A stretch of DNA of 64,000 bases from CAJXJP01 sp963926055 (GTDB lineage Bacteria; Patescibacteriota; Gracilibacteria; BD1-5; UBA6164), in NCBI GenBank assembly GCA_963926055.1, contig CAWUVK010000002.1, positions 37,473-101,472 of the forward strand. Reading direction: 5' to 3'. The position numbers and the translations under genes were made by a program. Below the pieces are notes generated by a model. That model did no database searches, was not told the DNA's origin, and saw only the letters and a program-made list of their open reading frames with translations. This document shows, piece after piece, positions 46,102-58,870 of this stretch. Position 1 is the first letter of the stretch, and each line of letters opens with the position of its first letter.

Positions 46102-47061
46102 ATGAAATTATTAAAAATTACTGTTGTATGATTCATTATTATTTTATCATTAATATGAATCTATATATACAAAAATTACTACTCATTTTTCCCAATATTA
46201 TCATGTAAAGAGGATAATATTATCGAAATGAAATTCAAAAACTTAGATGAAATATTTAAAATCCATTGTTATAATTGAATCCATATGCAAAATACATATT
46301 CTATTTGATGAACTCTTTGATATAAAGATTCTGAAAAATATTGAATTGATTTATATTGAGATGATAATTTTATTTATATATGAAAATACAATAAAAATAC
46401 TAAAGCTATCAAATTTTATTGAAAATTAGAATGAATTGATTCTTCAACATATCAAACATTAGAAGGTGGAGAAGGAATATTTACAGATGGTAATAAATTT
46501 TATTATATTCTCATTTGAGAAAAAAATAATGTTGAACCAAAAGAAGTCTTATTATTAGACCATGAAAAATTCTTTCAACAAAAATCAAAAGAAGAAAAAA
46601 TACTAGATGAATGATATAGTAAATATAATAATTCTATATATTATTTTTACAGAACAAAGGATAATATATACTTAACTCTATTAAAAGATGTAAATTATAA
46701 TAAGTTTTATCTTATGTCAAATCATCGAACATTATTTGCAAAAGATGGAAAAAATTATATTTTTAAATGAGAAATATTAGATTACATTGATTATGACAGT
46801 TTTTCACGGTTATGATATATATTTCAAAGTGATAAAAACCATGTGTATTCATATTTCAAAAAAGTTCATTGACTAGACCCAAAAGATACTGTAGTATTCA
46901 AAAGAAATAATATAGAATATATGTCAAATTGAGTACTCCTTTTTCAGCTATCTGATAATGACTGAAAGCCACTTACTGAAATATTAAAACTAAAAATGAA
47001 TAATAAATTTTTAGAATTATACAAGGAAGAAATCTGGAAAAAACAAAATTGAATCTACTAA
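46102..47061 (+). CDS. Membrane-anchored DKNYY-like protein
   Basis: A 319-residue protein with an N-terminal membrane anchor (ITVVGFIIILSLIGIYIYK, about residues 6-24) and a beta-rich extracytoplasmic part. It has repeated Tyr-rich short motifs such as NKFYYILIG, NSIYYFYRTKD and, near residue 250, SDKNHVYSYFKKVHGLDPKDTVVF, which resembles DKNYY-family repeats. About two dozen UGA codons are read as glycine, marking it as native. The function of DKNYY proteins is unknown. No SD is present. Confidence 0.6.
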
Positions 47062-47097
47062 AAAAGAAATAATTCTTCACGAATTATTTCTTTTTTA
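47061..47097. terminator. Bidirectional terminator between the DKNYY-like gene and pbpC
   Basis: AAAAAGAAATAATTC and GAATTATTTCTTTTT form a long hairpin. Confidence 0.8.
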
Positions 47098-48918
47098 AAA
47101 TCACATATCTTGTAATAATTGTTTTTCTTCTTGTGAAGTATGAATGTAAATATCTCTGGAATCATAGATATCTTCCGCAATAGCAGAAAAATATTGTGAC
47201 TTTTGAGATGAAATATAAATATTTTCTTTTCTAAAACATTTTGTATCTAAACAATAATTTGCTTGAGAAATATTTTGTGGAATATTAATTTTGGTATTTT
47301 GAATATATCATAATTCGATTGATTTTTCTGTAATCTGATGCCAAATATATCCAGCTCAGGTTATTCCGGTTACTCATGTCATTGGTGAATTATCATTGTT
47401 CCCTACCCAAACTCAGATAACTAAATCTGGATGATATGAAATCACAACATTATCGCGAAAATTTGAACTCGTCCCCGTTTTCACAGCCATTGGTACAGAA
47501 GTATTGAGAATAGAATTTACTCAAAAACTCAAATCTCTATTATCTGGATCAGATAAAATATCATATAATAAAAATTTCGTTTCCTCAGAAATATCATTTA
47601 TTTCTCAGTCTGGGATTAATTTTACATAATTTTCAACCAGAGATTTTAAACTCATACTTGGACTTCACAGTATAAATGAATATCCATAATGTTCTGCTTG
47701 ATATTCAAAATCAAATCATAATTTTTCATACCAGGCAAAAGATTCTTGTAATCATAAATGTTGAACCAGTCGCACAGAAGCATTGTTTAAACTATTTCAG
47801 AGTGCTTTTTTTAAACGAACTAAACCATAATTTTTTAAATTATAATTACTCGAGGTATATGATTTATCTCACTGAAAAGATTCATATTGAGTATCTAAAT
47901 CAACTAAAAAACTTTCGATTCCAGCTCAATTTTCTAAAGCAAGTGCATATAAAAAAGGCTTAAGTGTACTTCACATTTGTCTTTGAGACATAATCACATC
48001 AACCTCCCCATCAATATTTTTTGAGTTAAAATCACGACTCGCTTGATAAATAAGAGTTTCTCAATTTTTAGGATTTACAGCGTACACAGCTGCATTTGTA
48101 ACATTTTTATCTGCGAGTTGCTGCAAAGTAGTATGAATAATATTTTTTGTAAATTTTTGTAATTTTGCATCAATGGTAGAATGATTTTCTCACCATGGTA
48201 AAATATTTATACTTTGTTTTTTGGGTAATAAATATATTTTATTTTCAAAATTAAATCATAATTTTTGCTTTATTTTTTCAAAATAATTTTGAAAAAATAA
48301 TTCTGAAGTATTTTCTATTCCTGGATATTTTACTAATGATAATAAAAGTACTTGTTCTTGATTGGTCAGAGCTGCTAAATTCTCTTTTTGGAAATACACT
48401 TCTATGGCTGATGAAACTCAGTAATTATTTTTTCATAAATAAATATTTTGTAAATATTCTTCTAGTATTTCGTCTTTTGAATAATATGCAGAAAAAATCA
48501 GTGCAAGAAATGCTTCTCTAGCTTTTTGTACATAGGTTCTTTTATTTTCTAAAAAATATTTATTTTTTATCATTTGTTCTGTAATGGTACTTCAGCCAGA
48601 AACAATACGAAATGAGGAAATATTATTTTTTAGAGCTCAAAGTTTTGAAAAAATATCAATTCAAAAATGAGAATAAAAGTTTTTATCTTCAATAGTAATT
48701 AAATGTTTTACAAAATCAGAATTTAAATTTATTTTTGAGGAATTTTTATATCAAAATTCATTTGGTTTATCTATAATTATTTCTCCGTTTCTATCTTGTA
48801 CTAATATTCTACCCGGCTGATTTGGGTTATTTTCATCAAAAAATACTATGGGAAAAAAGCAGTAAGATATAAAACTTACTGCTAAAATTGCGAGAAATAA
48901 AAGTATTTTTTTCTTCAT
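47095..48918 (-). CDS. pbpC: Bifunctional penicillin-binding protein 1C
   Basis: A 607-residue class A PBP. One N-terminal membrane segment is followed by the GT51 glycosyltransferase domain with TIEDKNFYSHFGID (catalytic Glu about residue 80) and GGSTITEQMIKNK. The transpeptidase domain has GSTLKPFLYA (active Ser about 315), NSLNNASV (SxN) and VKTGTSSNFRD (KTG). The YNLKNYGLVRL and VGVWVGNNDNSPM segments are typical of PBP1C. Its ATG overlaps the A2M stop by one base, the classic yfhM-pbpC coupling. The usual C-terminal BiPBP_C domain looks short or missing. Confidence 0.88.
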
Positions 48919-51900
48919 TATTTTACTTCTACATTACTAAATTTACTATGTGCTCTGGTTTCTGGTTGATACATTAAATATCCAGTTACTGGAGGAAGTG
49001 TGAAATTTCATTCATATTTTGGTCTGAAATAAAATTCATACACTAATTCATCATCATACACATATTTTGCATGTGCCATCGCACGATCTGGTAAATTTTG
49101 TGTATAACTCCAAACCCAAGAATTATTTTTATCCGCTTGCCCTACTGCTACACTTTGAGTTTTAAAATTTGATTGAATAATTTCAAAACCACTTGCTAAA
49201 AATTCTTCAACTACAAGATCGCTATGACGTTTATCTTTAGGAAGTTGTACACGAATTTCAGATTTATAAATTTGATCTTTTTGATATTTTCCATCTATAA
49301 TTTCACTAAATACTCATTGGCAATCTGGTTTTTCCTGATTGAAAAAATAATATTTTTGACTGCATAAACCGATTTTTGTTTCATCATTGACCAAGAAATG
49401 TGTTCTAGAAATTTCCATATCATTACTATATGCTGGAATATCTTCTTTATTTTTTGGAACTTTATGAAACACAAAATCTACATACATTTTATCTCATCTT
49501 AGATTTGCTACTTTGAGATCAATTTCTCAATCATCATAGAGCATTTCTTCTAGAGTATATTTTTTTGTAATTACAGCTTGATTATCTCATGATTCAGAAA
49601 AAACTTCTCCTCTATTTTGAATTTTTCCGAGTGAAAATCCAAATGAATTTGATTTTTTTGTTCATGTATATTCTATATATTTTGCAAACGCAGTAAATGC
49701 TGCATTTTTTGTATTGGTAGAATAATAAAAACTTTCAAAATCATAATCATATAAATCCGCAATTTTATTTTCGATTACTGTTTCATCAAAATCTACATCA
49801 ATAATTAGCTGAGTAAATAAGGCTTTATCAGTGATTCTATTCCAGTAATATTTTGAAGAATCATTTTCCAACATAGATTCAATTTTCATAATATTATTAG
49901 AGATTTTTTCTTCATATTTTTCAAAATCTACATGATATAATGCATATGTGTAGGCAATTAATTCATGTCTATCAAATTTAGAAGTATCAATATCTACATT
50001 CACATATTTCCCAGCTTGTGCCAATGCCCAAAATACTTCGGCTTTTTGTGTATTATCTTTTACATTTTCTAGATTTTGAGAAATATATTCTACAATATTA
50101 TCTATTTTATATTGTTCTATTTCGACTCATAATTCTCTCATATCAAGCAAACTACGAAGTACATATGGTGTAATCGTGAGATTTGACTCATTATCCCCCT
50201 GCCAATAACTAAATCCTCCATCAGCATTTTGCATAGAAAATATTCTTTCTAATCCAGATGAAATATTTTTGTCAATTGTAGCAGTATCTAAATCCGCAGA
50301 AAGTAGAGAATTTAATTTCTTTGCTACTGCATTTGGATACGTACTAGAAACAGTTTGTTCGATACAACCATAAGGATACACCAACAATGTTTGAAGCGAT
50401 TTTTCTAATCCGTATAATCTATTATTTGAAAATACTAGTTCTACAAAAGAATTTTGTTTATCAATATTTTTTGGTAGCTCAAATTCATCTTCATAGACTC
50501 ATCCTGCTTGTACGACCTTAGTTTTTCTCTCACGAGAATATAAAACTGGAGAAGAATACACAGGAATAGATTTTTCTATTTTATCACTCATGACAATATT
50601 TTTTCATTGAGCTGTGATAGAATAATTTATATTTTGTGGATTTGAAATATTTTTAATTCTCCACGTTACAAATTGTTTTCCATTTTTTTCTAACACTATA
50701 TTTTGATTTTGATTTTGGATTTCTACACCTTGAGCTTCAAATTTTATATCTAATTTTTGAGTATTTTCTGTAAGATTAAAAATATTTGCTCCCACTACGA
50801 TTTCATCTTTTGTTCTAGAAATAAGTGGCATTTTTTCTTCGATAAGAATATTTTTCCTCACGGAAATAAATTCTTGTGAATTTCCAAAATAATTATCTTT
50901 TGATTGAGATAATGCAATAATACGAAAATTAGTAATATTATCTGGAAGTTCAAAATTTATTTGTGCTTTCCCATTTTCATCTGTGATAATATTTGCATCG
51001 TAAAATGCTGTATTTTTAAATATATTTCTTGTTGAAATAGCTGAATCTCATCCTTTAAAACTACCTAATCAACTTCATCCAACGATTCATTTTCTCGAAA
51101 AGTAAAAATTCTGAATCATTGCCACACTCGAAAGTTGAGTCTGAATTTGAAATGGAAGTTTTTTATAAATTTTTTCTAAAATATTTACATCTATGTTTCC
51201 GAGTAAACTAATCAGAGAATCGTCCACCACCATAAGTGTGATTTGCGATTTTTTAGGATTATTATTTTTATCACGAACTTCTAAATTTATTTCTACATTT
51301 TCTCTTGGAATATAATTTTGTTTATTCGTTTTAATAGAAATATTTGATACTTTTTCGCTTTTATCAACCACTATTTCTGTATAACCTACTTTATATTCTG
51401 GTGCTACATTTTCACGAGTATCCACCATTACAACTCAAATGTACGCGTTTGGTTCAAATGTTTCATCTACAAGGATTTCTTTGAAAAATATGTTTCATTT
51501 TATATCAATATATTCATGTTCAACGACCCCTTGTTTTTCAATAGTCCATAAAATTTTTGAATTTTCAAACGGAAGCCTTACTAAAATTTTCGCTGTTTCT
51601 CATGGCTTATAACTCACTTTTTCTGACATAACTTGAAGTTTATTATCATGAAATTCTGGGTTTTTTGCTGATGAATTTCCATATACAACAGTAGAGAAAT
51701 AATTATTATTTCCAACAATAAAATCATCTAAATTAATAATAATATCTTGAGCATTATAATTATAAATAATTTCTTGCGATTTTTCAGAAATAAATTTCTT
51801 TGAAATATCTTCTAAAGTTTCTTGTCTATCTTCAACTGTATCAAATATTTGTGAAAGTGGATATTCTAATCCTATCATTCAATATTCAAAAATATATTCT

Positions 51901-54716
51901 CACGTTTGTTTTAATGTATAATCGAGTGTTAATTTCCCATCTTTTGTTTTTTTGAAATTTGAATCATTGATAGGGATAATATCTACGATTGTCTCTTTGA
52001 CTATATTTTTAGGGATTTTTCAACGAATATCTTCTCTATATTCAACAGAATAATCTTTTTTCTTTACAACGAGTAATCCAGTATCATCATACGATTTTGA
52101 CCATTTTCCAGCGTTGAGTCCTCATGTTAATTTAATTGATTCACCAGCTTGTATAAATTTTGTATCTGAAGAAAAAACTAAACGAGAATCCCAATTATAT
52201 TTTTTATATTTTTCTGGTAAAAGAGCTAAAATAGAATTTGTCCCCGAAATCACATCTCCATTTGTATCTTCGACAGAAACTTCGACGATATATTTATAAT
52301 CCGCATAACGAGAATCAAAATCCACATCAACGAGAAATTCTGCTTGTCCATCGATATTTAAACTTCACGTTCACTCAGTATAAAACTCTTTATTTGGTTC
52401 CCAATAACACCCATAATAACAATCACTCCAATAACTATTTGGATAATAATCTTGTTTATATACTTTATAACTAAAGTTTGCATTTTGCAGCATTCTTCCA
52501 TTATAATATTGAGATAATACTTTTGCTTTAATTTGAAAATTTCCAAAATATTTTTCTGAAGTCCATCCCGAAATATTTTCTTTTTGAATATCTGTCACTT
52601 CAATAAAACCTTCATCTAATCAAATAGTTTCTAGCATTACGTCATTTTTGAATTTTGGTTTTTGAAATACTTCTACACTCATGCCAGTTTCTGCTATATA
52701 TTCATCTTCAACATACAGTTTTGCTCTGTAACTTCATAAATCTGCTTCTTGTGAAAAATCATATGAAATGTTCGCTGATCAAAATTCATCTAAAACTGCT
52801 CACGTAGAATAAATTTCTTCATTTTTATAATTAAATATTTTAATAGTTGCTTGTGTATCTTCTGGGATAGACAGATCTGAAGTTTTTCTTAAAATTGCTT
52901 TAATAAAAGTAGTTTCTCCAGGTAAATATAATCTTCTTTCTGGAAAAATATGAGCATAAAATGATCTATCTTTTTGAGTATTTTGAGAAAGTTTTACTTC
53001 ATTTTCGTCAGAACTTTCATTGTAATAATATCATTGATCAATTGAATACCCAAAATTCCAAGGAGCAATCCCACTGTTAAAACGAGAGTTTGAATAACTC
53101 AGATTTGTTTCAGATGATGAAGTCACCATAAATGAATCAAATTTTCATTTATAGTTTTCAGCGTACCAATCTCAAAAAGTTTTTTGATATCCATCTTGAA
53201 TAAAATCATTTAAATTTACTTGTAACACACCATCTTGATTTGTTTCTCATAATAATTGTGCTGGAGCAAAAATATCAACTTCTAATGGAGAAGTAAGCGT
53301 TGGGTTTTGATTGTTCCAATTTTTTGTTTCTCAAAATGCTTCGAAATTATTTACTCAAATACGAATATTTTGTTCTGCAAGAGGATTTCATTTTAGATCA
53401 TTTACAAAGAAAAATGCTTCACCATTTTTAGAAATTTTCATAGTAATATGAGAATCTACAATCCCAAAAAATAATGGTCTTTGGTATCTTTGGTTAAAAT
53501 ATCTATTTTCAGGATTTTCAAATGTTACATAATATAATCCACTTCTTGCAATTTCACCTATTTGTTGAGCAAAATTAAATTCTTGAACATGTAAAATATC
53601 ATCCGATTTATTTTCTATAGAAATTTCTTTTGTATAACAATCAAGCGTTTTTAGATCATCGATACCTTTTTGGAAAAATAAATTATTTTTTTGTTCGTCC
53701 ATTATTTCAATTTTTGCATAGACTTCATTTGGTACACGACAAATTTTTGCAGAAATATTTTGTTTTCCTGAATTATAATCCATCAATTTAAATACTGGTT
53801 GATTTGTATCAGGATATAAACTCACTGGATCTTTTATAATAAATCCTAAAAATTTATTTTCAGGAAGTGTGATTTCAAATATTTCTCTTGATAAAGCTGG
53901 AAATCTTTCAGTAAGATTATTTTGAATATTTGGATTATCTGTTGGTTTTATTTTTGTTTCTCCTGAATAATATAAATTATTATTCTTCAATGCATTTTCT
54001 TGAATATCTAGAGTTTTGATATTAAAGCTATATGTTTGCTCTGGCAATAAATTTAAAGATATAATGGCTCTTTTTGAATATAAAGTTATGTCGTCTAATG
54101 TAACAGAAATATTTTTTGAAGTTTCTAAAATTTGGAGAAATATTTTTTTTGCTTCGAGTCTATTTTCAATAAAATTTTCACCATTTACCACTCAAATATC
54201 TCTATAAAATTCATAGTCAAAATCAAAAATTATTTGAGATTTAAATTCATTTAATTCATCAAATAATTTTCCTTGAGAAATTTTTACAGGGAAAAAACTA
54301 TTGATACAATATTTTTTTGTTTCTGGTAAATTATCTAAAATTAAATATCTTGAATATAAATTTTGTTTTGGGTTTGCTATAATATCTAAACAAGTATATT
54401 TATCTAAATTTGTATACGCAATATCATATTTTGTATGACAGGCTAATTTTTTTTCTTCAAATTCTTGTAATTTATTTTTTTCTGAATCTAAAAATAATGC
54501 ATCAGAATCAACAGAAAAAATATTTGCACATTGATTTCTATCTACATTTGTATTTTCCAAAATATTTGAAATTTTTTCGAGCCTTTTTGTATTTTGATAT
54601 TCTAAATAATATTTAGTCCCAAAGATAGCTGCCAATACTATTAGTATCAGTCAAAAAACTGCTCAAATAATCAGCATAATTTTCTTATTTCTTGAATTTT
54701 GGAAAATAGATTTCAT
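48918..54716 (-). CDS. Bacterial alpha-2-macroglobulin (YfhM-like protease trap)
   Basis: A 1,932-residue protein, longer than E. coli YfhM (about 1,650). An N-terminal membrane anchor (IMLIIGAVFGLILIVLAAIFG) replaces the usual lipobox. Macroglobulin-like beta domains follow, then the A2M thioester GCIEQ in YPYGCIEQTVSSTYPNAV (Cys about 1451) and the alpha-alpha barrel region with GGFSYWQGDNESNL and YVLRSLLDMREL. The thioester traps attacking proteases by covalent bonding. The stop overlaps the pbpC start, so repair of the wall can be coupled to protease defence, as proposed for the E. coli pair. UGA glycines are found throughout. ATG 54716 has no SD. Confidence 0.9.
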
Positions 54717-54753
54717 ATATACAGAATTTAAATATTATTTATAATAAATTATA

Positions 54754-54797
54754 CAAAAAAAAGATAAAAACCAAATGATTTTTATCTTTTCTTTTTG
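54754..54797. terminator. Terminator after the ccdA gene
   Basis: AAAAAAAGATAAAAA and TTTTTATCTTTTCTTTTT form a hairpin with a T run, placed between the ccdA stop and the A2M start on the minus strand. Confidence 0.6.
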
Positions 54798-54828
54798 AAA
54801 AAAGCACATTACAACTTTTTGCTATTTT

Positions 54829-55560
54829 TTATTTTTGAATATTTATATCCTCGAGAAATTTTTCCTCTAAACTTCCAGCTCCATAATATCATTGATCTAA
54901 AATATATGTTTCAATATCTTTATCAATACCAAAAGCAATCGCTAACCCAATAGTGATAAATAAAACTCATAAGATTTTTTTAAATATACCATTTGGATCA
55001 CTTGCCCATTTCATTTTTGATATAAATTTTTGACCAAGTACAACAATTAAAAGCATAACTAATGATAATCCTAGAATATATGCAAATAGATTTGTAACTC
55101 ATGCAAGAAAACTCATTGGTAAAACTTGCGCTAAAATTAATCCATATGTTGGACTACAACTTGAAAAAACTGGCCCAAGTGCAATACCAACGAGAATACT
55201 TCCTTGTACTCATTTTTTATTAGCTGATTTAGCTAAGTTTTCATTTGCTTTACTTGAAAATTTTCCTGAAACTTTTTTCCAAATATTTGGAAATAAAGTA
55301 ATTATTCAGAAAAATACAATAATTAGCCCTGAAGCAATTTTTAAATATTCTTCAGGAGTTCCGATAAAATATGTTGTAGCTTTTAACAAGAGTGTAAATA
55401 CTAAAATTGAAAGAGCTAACGACACTATAATTATATACGGACGAGATTTTTGTTCTGCATCTGATGCTGAAGCTCACAAAATCACTGGCAAAAGTGGAAG
55501 TACACAAGGCGCTAAAATTGTGAGAATTCAAGCAAAAAATGACAAAATAATTAATTCCAT
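54829..55560 (-). CDS. ccdA: CcdA-like thiol-disulfide membrane transporter
   Basis: A 243-residue membrane protein with six helices. The first redox cysteine is in LTILAPCVLPLLPVILG (Cys19), and the second in GPVFSSCSPTYGLIL (Cys about 132); together they shuttle electrons from cytoplasmic thioredoxin across the membrane. This is the CcdA/DsbD-beta layout. It starts one base after the stop of the thioredoxin-like lipoprotein gene, which is the expected partner outside the membrane. Glycines of FFAGILT and LGASAS are UGA. No SD is present. Confidence 0.88.
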
Positions 55561-55561
55561 A

Positions 55562-56251
55562 CTATGATTGTAATTCTTCTAAAATTTCTTCATAGTTTTT
55601 AGAACCATACCATCTTTTTAACATATTTCCATTCCCATCAACAAGTACAAAAGTATGTTGAGAAGTTATACCATATTGAGATTTAAGATCTCCATATTCA
55701 TCGTAATCAACTTTTACTACATCTAAACCAATTGTATTTTCAACACCTTCAAAAGCTACATTTGCAGCTTTACACGTTGGACACCAAGTTGCGTGAAAAA
55801 ATAGAATTTTAGGATTTTGAGTATCTGCCATAACTTCATCTGAATATTCTACATATACATTTCCAACTTTTACATTTTCTTGCATTTCTTCTTCTACTGG
55901 CATATCAGAATTATCTTCTTCTTGAGTCATATCATTTTCAGTCATAGATGTTTCAGAATTTTCATCCATTTGAGTATCTGTATCTTGAGAAACTGGCATA
56001 TCAGAATTCTCTTCTTCTTCCATCATATCGTCTTCGTTCATCGAAGCTTCAGAATCTTCGCCCATTTGAGCATCTGTATCTTCAGAAACTGACATATCAT
56101 TTTCTTCTGAATTATTTTCTACCATATTTTCTCATTGTTCAGAAATTTCTGGTAAATTATCTTCTTGTTGAGATAATTTTTCCTCATTATTTGAACCACA
56201 TGCTGTTAAAATTAAAGTTGTAGCTAATAAAGCTAATGCAATTTTTTTCAT
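55562..56251 (-). CDS. Thioredoxin-like lipoprotein with acidic tandem repeats
   Basis: A 229-residue lipoprotein. The lipobox is LILTACGSN (Cys about 18). It is followed by about 90 residues of acidic, Met/Glu/Asp-rich low-complexity sequence made of a tandem repeat (SEDTDAQMGEDSEASM then SQDTDTQMDENSETSM) and then a thioredoxin domain with FFHATWCPTCKAAN (CxxC at about residues 152-155) and a cis-Pro-like ITSQHTFVLVDG. It ends with TAG. It probably receives electrons from CcdA, one base downstream, to reduce disulfides at the cell surface. The acidic repeats could hold it away from the membrane or bind cations. Confidence 0.85.
55910..56110. repeat. Tandem coding repeat in the thioredoxin-like lipoprotein
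   Basis: Two imperfect copies of about 100 bases encode acidic blocks around DTDxQM and NSDMPV. The repeats are similar in DNA and in protein, so copy number may vary. Confidence 0.65.
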
Positions 56252-56324
56252 AATATTTTTTATTATTTATAAAATGTAATTTATTTATATTTATTTAACC
56301 TTAAACAAAACTAAATCTCATTTT

Positions 56325-57785
56325 TTATTGAGATTGAGCATAGATTTGTGTCACTTCATCCGATTGAAGTTTCCTGTCATAGATCCTAATTTCATCTATA
56401 ATACCAAAAGCATCCTGTCCTATTCTTAAATCATTTAAATTATAACGAGATCAATCTTTATATCCATTTACTCAGTCTGGATGAAATTGTGTTTTATTAT
56501 TATTTGTATACACAAGAGAATTTTCTTCTAAAAATGTTTCATCAAGTGTTCCATCTTCCTCAAATTCGAACAAATAAGATTGTTGAAAATCTCATAATGA
56601 ATTTCCAGTAGAATATATTTTTTTATCATCTATATAATATGAGAAATCATATTCATTATCGTATGTAATAGTATGGAGATGGTATTGTCCATCGTTAAAT
56701 ATTTCACCGACAAAACTATCACTCACTGTTTTATATAGTGCTGAATAAAAATTATGTGAATACAGAGATTCTAAATTTTTTTGATATAATTTATTTGGAA
56801 TAAAACGTAAATCTAAATTATTTTCACGACTTTCATTCCCTGCATAAATATGATTCCAATAATTTCATAAATTTATTAATCCATAGGAAGTAGAATTATA
56901 TTTTCATATCTCATTTTTATACCAAAAACTTATAGTTAATCATTTTCAAAAATCATAATTTCAGAATCATGTTTCTAATGGTAATCACACTTCACTTCCA
57001 GACATATATAATCATTTTCCATTATTTGAATCTACAATGGAGATATTAGTAAATTCAGAAAGATCTGTGCTTAAATTTTCTGTTAACGCTCTATTTGTAT
57101 AAATCGTATCATTATCTGATTCATCAAAACTCCAATATCAAATCAATCATTTTCATAATTCATCTCAAAGAGCCAGAGTTTTAAAAATAGTACCCGTACC
57201 AGAAATAATATCATTTTTATTATTTCATAAAATTGCCGATACACCTCAACTATTATATGTAACCACATCTATATCAAAATTTATTGGTTTATTTGTTTGA
57301 GAATCAACCATGATTCATAAACCACTTCCTCTTACTTTTAGAGTTTTATCTCAATTTTCAACAGCATGTAATTTTGAATTTGATAACAAAGATACTTGGT
57401 TTTCTAAAAATGATCCTAATTGATATTTCGTTCTTTGCTGATTTGTTCTATATATTAGAAATTCTCCTGTTTGAGGATCTTTTGGCGCGGAAGTCATATG
57501 AGTTGACTTAAAAGCTGTTATTCAAAAAAGTCATTGTTTTCAAATAGCAACTCCATCAGCAGTAATATTTATACTCTCGTCTGGATCCGGAAGTAATTGA
57601 GACTTAGTTCTCATAAGTCAAAATGACTTCTCAACCAATTTCATATCTGTTATCCTCACACTATCTCTAGAAGTTGAAGAATATCAAGCAAAAGAAATAA
57701 AAGCAACCGTAGCCAAAACCGCAAGTATTGTTATCACCACAATTAGTTCAACTAAAGTAAACGCATTATAATTATTTTTTTTCAT
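56325..57785 (-). CDS. Pseudopilin with a LamG-like concanavalin A domain
   Basis: A 486-residue protein. The type III prepilin leader NAFTLVELIVVITILAVLATVAFISF lies at residues about 8-33. After a middle region, the C-terminal 250 residues fit a LamG/concanavalin A-like lectin or glucanase fold: GLIGYWSFDESDNDT, ISFWYKNEIG, FVGEIFNDGQYHLHTITYD, FSYYIDDKKIYSTGN and GIIDEIRIYDRKLQSDEV. This end is typical of proteins that bind sugars or adhesive targets. It is UGA-rich. A pilus tip or surface adhesin role is plausible. Confidence 0.82.
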
Positions 57786-57937
57786 TTTGTTAATATATAA
57801 ATTAATAGTAATACTATAAATATTTTTGGCTGAGTTGCAAAAATATCTTATTTACAAGACTATAAAATATTTTATAAAAAAAATTGCAATTATTTAAAAT
57901 TCACTATACTTTTTATAGTTATTTTTTAAAATAAAAT

Positions 57938-58846
57938 ATGAAAATTTTAGAAGTCAACAATCTCAAGAAAACATATTGAGAAAATGAAGTATTAAAAGGA
58001 ATTAATTTTGATGTAAATCAATGAGATTTTTTCGCTTTACTTGGTCACAATGGAGCATGAAAAACAACATTTATATCAATCCTCACAAACTTGGTAAACA
58101 AAACATCATGAAAAATAAAAGTAGATAATATTGATATTGATACTAATTTTAGTGAAGCAAGAAAAAGTATTTGAGTCGTTCCACAAGAATTTAATTTTGA
58201 TGTGTTTGGAAAAACAAGAGATATTATTATTAATCAAGCTGGTTTTTATTGAGTAGATCAAAAAACAGCAGCAGAACGTGCTGACTATTATTTAGATAAA
58301 CTGGGTCTTTGAGATAAAAAAAATGCCAGAGCAAGAGAATTATCGGGATGAATGAAACGTAGACTTATGATAGCCAGAGCACTCGTACATCAGCCTAAAA
58401 TACTTATTTTAGATGAACCTACAGCTGGAGTTGATGTAGAACTTAGAGCCAGTATGTGGGAATTTATCAGAGAATTAAATGATTCTGGAACAACTATTAT
58501 TCTCACAACACATTATCTTGAAGAAGTAGAAGCACTTTGTAATCGTGTGGTAATTTTAAATAAATGAGAAATCGTAGAAGATACGAGTACAAAAAAATTA
58601 CTCTCTCAACTTTCTGAAGAAACAGTTATTTTGACAACAAAAGAAGAAAAAATAAATATTCCTGTAGAATTAATTTCAAAATATTGAGCAAAACATGTAG
58701 CAGAACATGAGGTAGAAGTGACCATTTGAGAAAAACATTCGCTCAATAATTTATTTGAAATAATTAATAAAAATAATATTTCACTTTCTTCATTTAGAAA
58801 CAAAACCAATAGACTTGAAGCACTATTTCTAAAAATTACAAAATAA
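57938..58846 (+). CDS. ABC transporter ATP-binding protein (ABC-2 exporter type)
   Basis: A 302-residue ATPase. Walker A is LLGHNGAGKTTF (residues about 35-46), where the glycine of GAGK at 58058-58060 is UGA. The signature is ELSGGMKRRLMIARAL, whose second glycine at 58349-58351 is UGA. Walker B is ILILDEPTAGVD and the switch His is in TTHYLEEVEALC. A C-terminal extension of about 90 residues is typical of DrrA/NatA-type exporters. It pairs with the permease gene 24 bases later. The substrate may be a lipid, drug or polysaccharide and is not known. No SD is present. Confidence 0.92.
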
Positions 58847-58870
58847 AAATATATTTACTAAATTAAAAAA

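Noticed and set aside
55880..56223. Plus-strand frames over the acidic lipoprotein repeats
   Set aside because: They mirror the acidic Glu/Asp codons of the minus-strand gene as Phe/Ser/His runs and are not credible proteins.
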